64,000 nt of DNA, from contig NZ_AP028461.1 in assembly GCF_033097365.1 (NCBI RefSeq), positions 9,052,001-9,116,000 of the forward strand. The letters are read 5' to 3'. This stretch comes from Actinoplanes sichuanensis. GTDB taxonomy: Bacteria > Actinomycetota > Actinomycetes > Mycobacteriales > Micromonosporaceae. Positions 9,161 through 17,600 of this stretch are shown piece after piece. The notes beneath the pieces were generated by a model, which worked only from the letters and a program-made list of their open reading frames with translations, was not told where the DNA came from and ran no database searches. The position numbers were made by a program, and so were the translations under genes. The first letter of the stretch is position 1. Each line of letters starts with the position of its first letter.

Positions 9161-10891
9161 ATGCCGACAGAGGTCTTGCCCTATTCACCGCCCGAGACGA
9201 CCGCCGGGAGAACCGACCGCGGACGGATCATCATCGCGATCCTCGCCCTGGGCTGGCTGGCGGGAGTGCTGTGGCGGCTCTGGCTCGGCGCCCCGATCAC
9301 CCACCCCATCGCGCACGCCGATGAGGACAGTTACATGAACGCGGCGCGGGCCATCGCCGGTGGGCCCGAGGGGTTCAGCTCGGAGACGCCGCTGTTCCGC
9401 CGGATCGGGTACCCGCTGCTCGTCTCGCCCGCGTTCCTGTTCGGGCTGGACTTCGCGACCTCGTACAAGATCGTGCACGTCATCAACGCGGCGATCAGCG
9501 CGCTCACGCTGCCGCTGGCCTATCTGCTGGGCCGCCGGATGTTCGGGCTGAACACCCGGGTTGCGCTGGCAGCCGCGTTCGTCGCCGCGACCGTGCCGGC
9601 CGGTGTCTTCTGGTCGCTGGTCGGCATGACCGACTCGGTGATGGCGCCCCTCATGCTCGGCTGGTTCCTGGCGGTCCACCGGTGGGTCGGCGCACCGGAC
9701 CGCAAAGCGCCGGCGATCAGCGTGGGCGTGCTCACCGGCGTGCTCTACCTGGTGCACATCCGCGGCACGATCCTGGTGATCGTCTACTTCGCCTTCCTGG
9801 CGTTCATGCTGATCCGCAAGCGGGTGGGGCGGTCCGGCGCGGGCCTGTCACTGGTCCCGCTGATGTTCGCGGTGATCCTGAACCAGGTGGTCATCATGCT
9901 GATCGGCGACCGCGTGCACCTGCGCGGTGACATCGTCGGCGGCGGCACCATGGCGGTGTTCACCGAGATCCAGCGCCTCCAGGTCTTCGTCGCCTCGTTC
10001 GGCACCAACGTCTGGTACATGTGCGTGGTCACCGGCGGGCTGGCCGGACTGGCCTGGGTGGTGACCACGATCGAGATGGTCCGGCCGGCGCGCGACGCGG
10101 CGTTCCGCTGGACCGCGGGGCTGGCGCTGTTCAGCACCGTCGGCGTCGGCCTCGGCGCGGCGGTGGTGTTGGCCGGGCTGGTGGACACCCAGTCGGATGC
10201 GCTCTACTCCCGCTACGTGCAGGTGTTCGTCCCGTTCTGGATCCTCTTCGGCTTCGCCGTTCTGGCCGATCAGCGGCTGCGTGCGCCGGCCCGGTACGCC
10301 GTGCTCCCGGTGCTGATCCTGGTCGTCGGCGGGCTGGTGATCGCCTACCGGCTGCGCTACGTCGCCGAGCGGGGCCACCAGCTGTCGTACGGCATGTTCG
10401 GCGGCCCGGATCTGATGACGATGACCGCCGGTTGGTCGCAGTTCCGGCCGTATGTCGCCACCGCCATCGGTCTGGTCGCGCTGGCCGTCCTTCTGGCCGC
10501 CACCCGGGTGCGCCGCCTGGTCATCCCGGTGATGGCCGTCGTCGTGGTGGCGAACCTGGCGACCATGGCGGTGATGCGGGATCGGCTCGTCGAGCCGATC
10601 GGCCGGCGCTTCACCATGCCGATCGACCTGGGTGAACTCGGTGTCGGGCCGGAGGACACGATCTCCTACACCAGACGGATCAGCAACGAGGCGTACTACG
10701 TCTTCTACCACGACGTGTACTGGAGCGAGTTCAAGCCGGTCGGTGAGGACGACGTGCCGCCGCCGGGCATCGAGGTCATGATCGGCCGCTACCACCCGGG
10801 CGAGAAGATGCATTGGGACGGTGCCGAGCACGGTTTCACCCTGCTCAAGGCGAGCGAAGAGGCCCACATAGCGGTCTGGCGCCGGAGCTGA
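9161..10891 (+). CDS. GT39/GT83-like membrane glycosyltransferase
   Basis: 576 aa. After a short cytoplasmic N-terminus there are about eleven hydrophobic segments. The first outer loop has the acidic motif HADEDSYMNAA, matching the catalytic-loop acidic pair of GT-C enzymes that use polyprenyl-phosphate sugars. The C-terminal 120 residues form a soluble domain. It probably transfers a lipid-linked sugar onto an extracytoplasmic acceptor, consistent with the divergent DUF2304/GT2/GtrA trio. It ends 2 bp before a strong hairpin. Donor and acceptor are unknown. Confidence 0.8.
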   Translation: MPTEVLPYSPPETTAGRTDRGRIIIAILALGWLAGVLWRLWLGAPITHPIAHADEDSYMNAARAIAGGPEGFSSETPLFRRIGYPLLVSPAFLFGLDFATSYKIVHVINAAISALTLPLAYLLGRRMFGLNTRVALAAAFVAATVPAGVFWSLVGMTDSVMAPLMLGWFLAVHRWVGAPDRKAPAISVGVLTGVLYLVHIRGTILVIVYFAFLAFMLIRKRVGRSGAGLSLVPLMFAVILNQVVIMLIGDRVHLRGDIVGGGTMAVFTEIQRLQVFVASFGTNVWYMCVVTGGLAGLAWVVTTIEMVRPARDAAFRWTAGLALFSTVGVGLGAAVVLAGLVDTQSDALYSRYVQVFVPFWILFGFAVLADQRLRAPARYAVLPVLILVVGGLVIAYRLRYVAERGHQLSYGMFGGPDLMTMTAGWSQFRPYVATAIGLVALAVLLAATRVRRLVIPVMAVVVVANLATMAVMRDRLVEPIGRRFTMPIDLGELGVGPEDTISYTRRISNEAYYVFYHDVYWSEFKPVGEDDVPPPGIEVMIGRYHPGEKMHWDGAEHGFTLLKASEEAHIAVWRRS

Positions 10892-10892
10892 G

Positions 10893-10926
10893 AGAAGGGC
10901 CCCGGCCGGTCGGCCGGGGCCCTTCT
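10893..10926. terminator. Bidirectional terminator hairpin
   Basis: Near-perfect inverted repeat: 10894-10908 pairs with 10911-10925, nearly all G/C, with the outer A10893-T10926 pair extending it. It lies between the convergent 3' ends of the GT39-like gene and luxC, so it probably serves both. The flanking T tracts are short. Confidence 0.8.
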
Positions 10927-12114
10927 TCACGCCTGCAGCGTGGTCAGCCTGGTGAACTCGCTCGGCAGGTCGTAGCCGTCCCAGACGGCGCCGAACGTGA
11001 GCGCCGAGCCGAACGGCACGATCCGATCCACCCCGCGGCCGCCCAGCTCCACCGCGAAGGCGCGCAGCTCGGCCGGGGTGAACCCGAAGTGGCTGACCGT
11101 CTGATCCTGCCGGTTCATCGCCGGCACCAGGTCGAGCAGGGAGTCCACCTCGGCGAACGGGAACGCACCGGCACCGATCCAGCGCCGGGGTGCCTGCCCG
11201 GTGCCGGCCAGGGTCACCGCGGTGATCCGGTTGTCCGGGAAGTCCAGCGCCGTGGCGGCTCCGGTGGCGGCCAGCCCGTACGCGTTGACCCGCTTCTCCA
11301 CCGCCATCGCCGGGTCGACGACCCAACCGCGCTGGTCGACCACGTCGAGCAGCAGGTCGAGGAACTCGGCCCGGACCTCGCCGCTGTCCGCACCGCCGCC
11401 GACCAGGAACACGGTCCGCGGCGAGGAGCAGGCGGCCTGGTCGAACCAGTACGCGTCGTTGGCGAACCCGACCACCGCGTTGCGGCGCGCGGCCGGGTCG
11501 GCGGCACGCCAGCCGGGCACCGACAGGACGGCCCACGACGTACGGTCGGGGAAGGTCAGATCCCGGGCCGACGGCCTCAGCGGCTGCTTGCGGATGGTGT
11601 CGACCGCGTGATCACCACCCCAGATCACCCGCAGGTCACACCACCTGCTGAGCTCGGCGGTGATCGCGTCGTCGTGGCCGTAGGTGACCATCCGCTGGGT
11701 CTGCCCGATCACCGGGTCCGCTTCGGTCTCGTTGAGGGCGTCCAGGATCACCTCGGCCGCCCCGGCCGACCGTGACGAGATCCGGACCACGTTGTGGTTG
11801 CCGGCGAGCGCCGAGATCGCCCACGAGTAGACGAAGATGGTGTCCACGTTGGCCGGTGGCAGATGGAAGACGTTGCCTCTGGGGAAGACCAGCGCGTCCC
11901 GCCGGGCGGTCATCCGCTCCACCGAGCGTTTGAGCTCGGCCGGCCGCAGGAAGTAGCCGAGCGACCCGAGTTCCGGGTGGCGCCGGGCGACCGCGGGGGC
12001 GAGCAGTCTGCGGGCCAGTCTGGCGAGGAAGTCGGCCATCCGCGGGTCGCCGACGGTGAGTCGGTCCTCCGACGGGGCGGTCAGATCGCCCTCCACACCG
12101 AAGCGGAACCTCAT
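10927..12114 (-). CDS. luxC: LuxC-like acyl-CoA/acyl-thioester reductase
   Basis: 395 aa. Aldehyde-dehydrogenase fold of the LuxC family. It carries FPRGNVFHLPPANVDTIF (about 77-94), GNHNVVRISSRS and the catalytic Cys229 in FDQAACSSPRTVF. LuxC takes an acyl group handed over by LuxE and reduces it with NADPH to an aldehyde. Its ATG overlaps the luxE stop (ATGA), so the two are co-translated. There are no luxAB luciferase genes nearby. With an ACP, ligase and ketoreductase upstream and a pse locus divergent, a role in making an acyl or aldehyde building block for a glycan or lipid is more likely than luminescence. It ends at a terminator hairpin. Confidence 0.88.
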   Translation of the reverse strand: MRFRFGVEGDLTAPSEDRLTVGDPRMADFLARLARRLLAPAVARRHPELGSLGYFLRPAELKRSVERMTARRDALVFPRGNVFHLPPANVDTIFVYSWAISALAGNHNVVRISSRSAGAAEVILDALNETEADPVIGQTQRMVTYGHDDAITAELSRWCDLRVIWGGDHAVDTIRKQPLRPSARDLTFPDRTSWAVLSVPGWRAADPAARRNAVVGFANDAYWFDQAACSSPRTVFLVGGGADSGEVRAEFLDLLLDVVDQRGWVVDPAMAVEKRVNAYGLAATGAATALDFPDNRITAVTLAGTGQAPRRWIGAGAFPFAEVDSLLDLVPAMNRQDQTVSHFGFTPAELRAFAVELGGRGVDRIVPFGSALTFGAVWDGYDLPSEFTRLTTLQA

Positions 12115-13133
12115 GCGGCACTCCGATACGTGTCCGAACATCCACGCGCCTCGGCCCGGGGCAGCCGGCCGAGCACCGAGAAGCGCTTGCCGGGCCAGTC
12201 CCCGTCGTCGACACCGTGCACGACGCCGAGATCCTCGGTGAGCAGTACGTGACCCGGGTACGAGGTGGGCAGGGTGCTCACCACCTCGAGGAGGCCGGGT
12301 TTTCCGGGTGGTAGTTCGGCCCAGGTCTCCGGATCGCGAACCACGACGTCCGCGAAGTCCGGGCAGTACAGCGACCCACCCGTCGGGCCCTCGAGGAAGA
12401 TCGTTCCGATCTGCTCGACCATGCCGTAGAAGTTGTGAATCCGGGTGAGGCCGACGGCCGCCAGCCGGTTGCGGAACTCCTCCGGCGAGACGGCCTGGTC
12501 GACCAGTTTCTTCCAGCCGCCGGAGTGGATCAGGATGCCGTTGCCCAGGTCCAGGCCGTGCTCGCGGGCGATCTCGTAGAGGTGCAACCAGACCAGGTAG
12601 GTGAACCCGAAGATCAGGAACGGCTGGTCGCCGTGTTTCACCAGGAAGCTGCGAAGACCGTCGACGTCTTCGTCGAGCGCCCACATGTGATCGCGGCCGA
12701 AGGTGGCCATGCCGAGCACGCCGGCGCCGCGGGCGCTGAACGAACGGCGGTCCTTGAGGATCGACTTGGTGTCGACGATCAGCATCGGCAGGCGTTGGGG
12801 GCCGAGCACGGTCTGCAGGGTGGCGCCCAGTTGCCGGGTCTGGGTGGCTGCCGCGGCTTTGTCCAGATAAATCCGACTCACCTCACCCGTCGTGCCGCTC
12901 GACGTCAGGACCTTGAAGACCTCGTCGTCCGGGATGCTCTTGAGCTCGAGCGTCTTGAAGAGCCGAACCGGCAACCACGGTAATGCGGAGATGTCCGAAA
13001 AGGAGCCAACGCCAGCCGCGGTAAGAATCCGGTCATAACGCACACAATGCCGACGATGATGCGATACGAGATCCACCAGCTGAGGAAGCAGCCGCTTCTC
13101 TCGATCAGCTTGGGACAGCGAGAAGACACTCAC
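12111..13133 (-). CDS. luxE: LuxE-like acyl-protein synthetase
   Basis: 340 aa from a GTG at 13133 that overlaps the ligase stop (GTGA). ANL-superfamily fold with LTSSGTTGE near residue 80 (ATP loop) and FYGMVEQIGTIF in the middle. The C-terminal GCS, with Cys332, is the position where LuxE enzymes carry the acyl group before passing it to LuxC. The reaction is fatty acid plus ATP to acyl-AMP, then acyl-Cys. The first 60 codons are noticeably less GC-rich than the rest. Neighbours: acyl ligase upstream, luxC downstream. Confidence 0.88.
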   Translation of the reverse strand: MSVFSLSQADREKRLLPQLVDLVSHHRRHCVRYDRILTAAGVGSFSDISALPWLPVRLFKTLELKSIPDDEVFKVLTSSGTTGEVSRIYLDKAAAATQTRQLGATLQTVLGPQRLPMLIVDTKSILKDRRSFSARGAGVLGMATFGRDHMWALDEDVDGLRSFLVKHGDQPFLIFGFTYLVWLHLYEIAREHGLDLGNGILIHSGGWKKLVDQAVSPEEFRNRLAAVGLTRIHNFYGMVEQIGTIFLEGPTGGSLYCPDFADVVVRDPETWAELPPGKPGLLEVVSTLPTSYPGHVLLTEDLGVVHGVDDGDWPGKRFSVLGRLPRAEARGCSDTYRSAA

Positions 13134-14344
13134 AACGACGCCTCCAGCGCCCGATAGTCGGTCTTGCCATTGGGCAGCAGCGGCAGGGACGAGATCGTCC
13201 GTACGTCGACCCCGGTGAAGTGGGTGCCGAGCCATTCCGCGATCTTGCTGCGCAGCGCACGGACGTCGCCGTCCAGGGTGAAGACGTGCAGTTTGTCGTC
13301 ACCGGCCACGGCCGCGACCGGGAAGTGCCGCTCCACGTCGTCCAGGTTGATCCGGACGCCGAACACCTTGGCCATCCGTTTGAGCCGGCCGGTGATGAAG
13401 AGGAACCCGTCCTCGTCGAGGTGGCCCAGGTCACCCGTGCGCAGCACGCCGGCGAGGTCGTCGCCTCGGCTCAGATCGGCGGCCGTCTCGGCGTACCCCA
13501 TCATGACGTTTGGTCCTTTATAGACGACCTCGTCGTCTTCGATGGTGAAGGCGCCACCGGGCATCGCTCGGCCGGCCGAACCGAGCTTGTCGCCCAGTCG
13601 CTCGGGTGGCAGGCAGGCCATCCGCGGACCGGCCTCGGTCTGCCCGTACATCACGAACATCCGGCCGCCGACGGCGTCCATCCGGGCGGCGAAATCGGTG
13701 ACGAGGTCGGTCCGCAACCGGCCGCCGGCCTGCGTGAGGGTACGCACGGACGGGTACCGGGCCGGGTCGAAGCGGAGTCGCCGCAACATCTCGTACTGCG
13801 ACGGCACGAACGCCAGCGAGGTGACCCGGTGCTCGTCGATCGCGGCCCAGAAGTCCTTCTGCATGATCCCGGTACGTTCCAGCACCACGGTCGCCCCGCG
13901 GAGCAGGTGCGAGTGCAGCACCGACAGCCCGTACGAGTAGAAGAGCGGCAGTGTGGTGATCGCCACATCCTCGCCGGTGACGCCTAGGCTGTCGGCCACC
14001 TGCCCGGCGTTGGCGAGCACCGCCGCCCGGGACAGCCGGACCAGTTTGGGATCACCGGTGGAACCGCTGGTGGTGAGCAGCAGCGCCAGGTCGGGGTGCA
14101 CGTCGTCGGTGGTGTAGCGGGCGATCAGCGCGGTGTGGTCGAGATCCGGGTCGAGCAGCAGGACCGGCTTCGCGAGGCGCAGCGCCGCGAGATAGCGGGC
14201 CACCGCCTCCACCGTGGTCGTCATCGGCAGGAAGACGATCGGCTGCTCGGCGATCTCGGCGGCGGCCGCGTCGATCAGTTCCGGCGTGAGGATCGCGCCG
14301 GTGGCCGCGTCGACGACCCGCGCGGAGGGGTGGAGCAGGTTCAC
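13130..14344 (-). CDS. Short ANL-family acyl-AMP ligase
   Basis: 404 aa from a GTG at 14344 (GTGA overlap with the SDR gene). It carries the ATP loop LLTTSGSTGDPKLV, MYGQTEAG, the hinge region RTGDLGHLDEDGF and the catalytic Lys394 in PNGKTD. It is over 100 residues shorter than typical acyl-CoA synthetases, mostly through a reduced N-terminal domain, as in some stand-alone acyl-ACP or adenylation enzymes. With the ACP in the same operon, loading an acyl or aryl acid onto that ACP is the most likely job. The substrate cannot be read from the sequence. Confidence 0.85.
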   Translation of the reverse strand: MNLLHPSARVVDAATGAILTPELIDAAAAEIAEQPIVFLPMTTTVEAVARYLAALRLAKPVLLLDPDLDHTALIARYTTDDVHPDLALLLTTSGSTGDPKLVRLSRAAVLANAGQVADSLGVTGEDVAITTLPLFYSYGLSVLHSHLLRGATVVLERTGIMQKDFWAAIDEHRVTSLAFVPSQYEMLRRLRFDPARYPSVRTLTQAGGRLRTDLVTDFAARMDAVGGRMFVMYGQTEAGPRMACLPPERLGDKLGSAGRAMPGGAFTIEDDEVVYKGPNVMMGYAETAADLSRGDDLAGVLRTGDLGHLDEDGFLFITGRLKRMAKVFGVRINLDDVERHFPVAAVAGDDKLHVFTLDGDVRALRSKIAEWLGTHFTGVDVRTISSLPLLPNGKTDYRALEASL

Positions 14345-15072
14345 AGCGTCAGTCCCCCGTCGACCCCGATGATCTGGCCGGTGACGAATCGGGCCTGCTC
14401 GGAGAGGAGGAAGACGATCACGTCGGCGACCTCGTCGGCCTCGCCGAGACGGCCGAGCGCGGTGTGCGCGATCCGGTCGGCGCGGCCCGCCTCGTCCAGG
14501 GTGTCGAGCATGTCGGTGGCGATGAAGCCCGGTGCGACCGCGTTGACCCGGATGCCGCGCGGGCCCAACTCCTTGGCCGCGGACCTGGCCAGCCCGGCCA
14601 CCGCGGCCTTGGAGGCGGCGTAGACGGCCTGCCCGGCGACACCCTGGTCGCCGGTGATCGAGGCGGTCAGGACCACCGCCGGGCGCTGTCCGCGAGCGAG
14701 CAACCGGACCGCGTTCTGCAGGGTGTACGCCGCACCCGCCGCGTTGACCGCGAACAGCCGCTCGACAGTGGCGTCCGGAGTCATGCCGAGCATCCCGGCC
14801 GCGTGCGTGCCGGCGTTGACCACCAGTGCGTCGAGCCGCTTGAAGGTGTCGAAGGCGAGCCGGGCCAGGGCCTTGCTGGTGGCCGGGTCGGCGATGTCAC
14901 CCGCGGCGTGCACGACGGTGACGCCGAACTTGCCGGCGATCTCCCCGGCCGTCGCGGCGATCCGCTCCGGGTCGTGGCCGTGCAGCACCAGATGGTGGCC
15001 CTGTTCGGCGAGGCGGGACGCGACCGCCCGGCCGATTCCGCGGGACGCCCCGGTGACCAGGGCGACGCTCAC
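14341..15072 (-). CDS. FabG-like short-chain dehydrogenase (3-oxoacyl-ACP reductase)
   Basis: 243 aa classical SDR. N-terminal TGASRGIG cofactor motif, NAG motif, catalytic Ser138, Tyr151 and Lys155 (YAASK), and a C-terminal VTGQIIGVDGG typical of FabG. It starts at a GTG at 15072 overlapping the ACP stop. FabG enzymes reduce 3-oxoacyl-ACP to 3-hydroxyacyl-ACP with NADPH. Placement directly after an ACP suggests it acts on that carrier. Confidence 0.9.
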   Translation of the reverse strand: MSVALVTGASRGIGRAVASRLAEQGHHLVLHGHDPERIAATAGEIAGKFGVTVVHAAGDIADPATSKALARLAFDTFKRLDALVVNAGTHAAGMLGMTPDATVERLFAVNAAGAAYTLQNAVRLLARGQRPAVVLTASITGDQGVAGQAVYAASKAAVAGLARSAAKELGPRGIRVNAVAPGFIATDMLDTLDEAGRADRIAHTALGRLGEADEVADVIVFLLSEQARFVTGQIIGVDGGLTL

Positions 15073-15311
15073 TTGACGTCCACTCCGTATTTACCGAGGA
15101 TTCGCACGGCCTCGGTAAAGCTGGACATATTGATGACGTCGTCGGTATCAATCATTACCGAGAATTCATCTTCAATCGCCGCGACAAGCGACATGTGGGC
15201 GAGGGAATCCCACTTCTCGTTGTCCTGGTAGCGCAGGTCGTCCACGGGCTGGTCCGCCGGAAGATCGAGGGCGGCACGGAACGCCTCGCGTAGTCTCTGC
15301 AGCTCAGTCAC
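15069..15311 (-). CDS. Acyl carrier protein
   Basis: 80 aa from a GTG at 15311; a longer in-frame extension upstream lacks ACP features. The sequence KWDSLAHMSLV contains the phosphopantetheine-attachment Ser36 in a DSL motif. The four-helix acidic pattern (AAIEDEFSVMIDTDD) is typical. It is the first gene of a five-gene operon in which every junction overlaps by 4 bp. It should carry the acyl intermediate handled by the SDR, ligase and LuxE/LuxC enzymes. The coding sequence is lower in GC than its neighbours. Confidence 0.9.
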   Translation of the reverse strand: MTELQRLREAFRAALDLPADQPVDDLRYQDNEKWDSLAHMSLVAAIEDEFSVMIDTDDVINMSSFTEAVRILGKYGVDVK

Positions 15312-15492
15312 AGTATTACTCCAGGGTGCGGTGTTCAGAGGAGGCCAACGATCCCGCAGCTTCCCGGTCATCTCGACCAATCGCGGTTGAACTGAGAATG
15401 AACTGCACACAGCATTTTTTCGCGCTTCTGGAAATGCCTTCCGGGCTGGTTATGCTTCCGCCTCGTAACCCCCTGAACCCCCGGAGAATCTC
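15312..15492. promoter_or_regulatory. Divergent promoter region between acyl and pse operons
   Basis: 181 bp, markedly AT-richer than the window, separating the minus-strand acp-luxC operon from plus-strand pseB. It includes a T6 run near 15416-15421 and a possible -10-like TATGCT about 40 bp before pseB. GGAGA precedes the pseB GTG. A shared control region is inferred; no operator was identified. Confidence 0.45.
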
Positions 15493-16473
15493 GTGTCTGA
15501 ACTCGCCGGCTCCTCGATCCTTGTCACCGGCTCGACCGGTTCCTTCGGCAAGGCTTTCCTGAAGTACGCGCTGACTCACCTCGACCCGTCCCGCATCGTG
15601 GTGTTCTCCCGTGACGAGCTGAAGCAGTACGAGGTCCGCCAGATGTTCGGCGACGACCCGCGTCTGCGCTTCTTCATCGGCGACATCCGGGACGAGAAGC
15701 GTCTCGACCGGGCCATGCACGGCATCGACTACGTGGTGCACGCGGCCGCCCTCAAGCAGGTCGACACCGCCGAGTACAACCCGTCGGAATTCGTCGCGAC
15801 GAACATCAACGGCACCCAGAACGTGATCGACGCGGCCATCAACCACGGGGTCAAGAAGGTCGTCGCGCTCTCCACCGACAAGGCGTCCAGCCCGATCAAC
15901 CTGTACGGCGCGACCAAGCTCGCCGCCGACAAGATCGTGATCGCCGGCAACCACTACGCGGCCACCCACCCGACCCGGCTGGCCGTGGTCCGCTACGGCA
16001 ACGTGATGGGCTCCCGCGGCTCGGTCGTCCCGTTCTTCCGCAAGCTCGCGGAGGAGGGCAAGAGCCTGCCGATCACCGACAAGCGGATGACCCGGTTCTG
16101 GATCACCCTGGACCAGGCGGTCAAGTTCGTCGTCGACTCGTTCGACGTGATGCAGGGCGGCGAACTGTACGTCCCGCGGATCCCGAGCATGCGGATCATG
16201 GATCTGGTCGAGGCGGTCGCGCCCGGTGCCGGCACCCACGAGATGGGCATGCGCCCCGGCGAGAAACTGCACGAGGAGATGATCGCCGCCGACGACAGCC
16301 GCCGCACGCTGCGGTTCAAAGACCGCTACGTGGTCCAGCCGGTCGTCGCGAGCTGGGGTTACGAGACCCCGCTCGGCGGCGAGGAGGTTCCGGACGGCTT
16401 CAACTACCGCTCGGACAACAACGACCTGTGGCTCTCGGTCGACGAGATGCGCGACCTCCTCGCGGAGGACTGA
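15493..16473 (+). CDS. pseB: UDP-GlcNAc 4,6-dehydratase (inverting), PseB
   Basis: 326 aa from a GTG with a GGAGA ribosome site. Extended SDR with TGSTGSFGK at the N-terminus, FSRDELKQYE, the active-site triad region LSTDKASSPINLYGATK (Thr128, Asp129, Lys130, Tyr138, Lys142), GNVMGSRGSVVPFF and IPSMRIMDL. These are hallmarks of PseB/FlaA1, which converts UDP-GlcNAc to the UDP-4-keto-6-deoxy-L-arabino sugar, the first step to pseudaminic acid. It leads the plus-strand operon and overlaps pseC as TGATG. Confidence 0.93.
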   Translation: MSELAGSSILVTGSTGSFGKAFLKYALTHLDPSRIVVFSRDELKQYEVRQMFGDDPRLRFFIGDIRDEKRLDRAMHGIDYVVHAAALKQVDTAEYNPSEFVATNINGTQNVIDAAINHGVKKVVALSTDKASSPINLYGATKLAADKIVIAGNHYAATHPTRLAVVRYGNVMGSRGSVVPFFRKLAEEGKSLPITDKRMTRFWITLDQAVKFVVDSFDVMQGGELYVPRIPSMRIMDLVEAVAPGAGTHEMGMRPGEKLHEEMIAADDSRRTLRFKDRYVVQPVVASWGYETPLGGEEVPDGFNYRSDNNDLWLSVDEMRDLLAED

Positions 16474-17597
16474 TGCTGCCCTACGGACGACAGTCGATCG
16501 ACGCCGCCGATGTGGAGGCGGTCGTCGCGGCGCTGGGCAGTGACTGGCTCACCACCGGGCCCCGGGTCGCGCGGTTCGAGGCCGACATCGAGGCGGTCGC
16601 CGGGGCGCCCGCGGTCACCGTCACCAACGGGACCACGGCGCTGCACGCGGCGTACGCGGCGGCCGGTGTCGGACGCGGCGACGAGGTGATCACCACGCCG
16701 ATGACGTTCGTGGCCACCGCATCGGGCGCGGCCATGCTCGGCGCCGAGGTGATCTTCGCGGACATCGAGGAGGACACCGCCAACCTCGACCCGGCCGCGG
16801 TCGACGCCGTGGTGACCACCCGCACGAAGGTGATCACGGCGGTCGACTACGCCGGTGTGCCGGCCGACTACGACCGGCTGCGGAAGATCACCGACAGCGC
16901 CGGAGCGATCCTGGTCGGCGACGCGGCACACTCGATCGGATCCACCTACCGCGGGCGCCCGGTCGGCACCCTCGCCGATCTCACCACGTTCTCGTTCTTC
17001 CCGACCAAGAACCTCACCACGGGCGAGGGCGGGGCGGTCGTCTCCACCCGGCCGGAGCTGATCGAGCGGCTGCGGGACTTCCGAACCGTCGGATCGGTGC
17101 GCGACCCGGAACGCCTGCGTCGTACCGACGAGGGCGGCTGGTACTACGAGGTGCAGGAGTTCGGCCTCAACTACCGGCTGCCGGACGTGCTGTGCGCGCT
17201 GGGCTCGGCTCAACTGCGCCGGCTCGGCGACTTCAAGGCTAGGCGCGCGCGGCTGACGGCACGCTACGACGAGCTTCTCGCCGATGTTCCCGGCCTGCGC
17301 CTTCCGGCGCGGCGTCCCGACGTGGACCCGATCCGACACCTCTATCCGGTACGAGTACTCGACGGCCGCCGACGCGAGGTGTACGACAGGCTGCGCGCCG
17401 CCGGGATCGGAGTGCAGGTCAACTACATCCCGGTCTACTGGCACCCGGTCTTCGAGGACCTCGGATACCGCCGTGGCATGTGCCCGGTCGCCGAGGCCTT
17501 CTACGCCGAGGAACTGTCCCTGCCCCTCTTCTACGACCTGAGCGACTCCGACCAGGACCGCGTCGTCGACACACTGCGCGGGATTCTCGGGAGCTAG
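16473..17597 (+). CDS. pseC: UDP-4-keto-6-deoxy-sugar aminotransferase, PseC-like
   Basis: 374 aa from an ATG at 16473 overlapping the pseB stop. DegT/DnrJ/EryC1 family PLP enzyme with TNGTTALH, VGDAAHS and the PLP Lys179 in FFPTKNLTTGEGG. The N-terminus (LPYGRQSID...VV.AL.SDWLTTGP) is the PseC pattern. It should transfer an amino group from glutamate to C4 of the PseB product. Three bases separate it from the next gene. Confidence 0.92.
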   Translation: MLPYGRQSIDAADVEAVVAALGSDWLTTGPRVARFEADIEAVAGAPAVTVTNGTTALHAAYAAAGVGRGDEVITTPMTFVATASGAAMLGAEVIFADIEEDTANLDPAAVDAVVTTRTKVITAVDYAGVPADYDRLRKITDSAGAILVGDAAHSIGSTYRGRPVGTLADLTTFSFFPTKNLTTGEGGAVVSTRPELIERLRDFRTVGSVRDPERLRRTDEGGWYYEVQEFGLNYRLPDVLCALGSAQLRRLGDFKARRARLTARYDELLADVPGLRLPARRPDVDPIRHLYPVRVLDGRRREVYDRLRAAGIGVQVNYIPVYWHPVFEDLGYRRGMCPVAEAFYAEELSLPLFYDLSDSDQDRVVDTLRGILGS

Positions 17598-17600
17598 CGG

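Noticed and set aside
10927..13133. Bioluminescence (lux) operon
   Set aside because: luxA, luxB and luxD are absent; LuxC and LuxE also occur in non-luminous acyl pathways.
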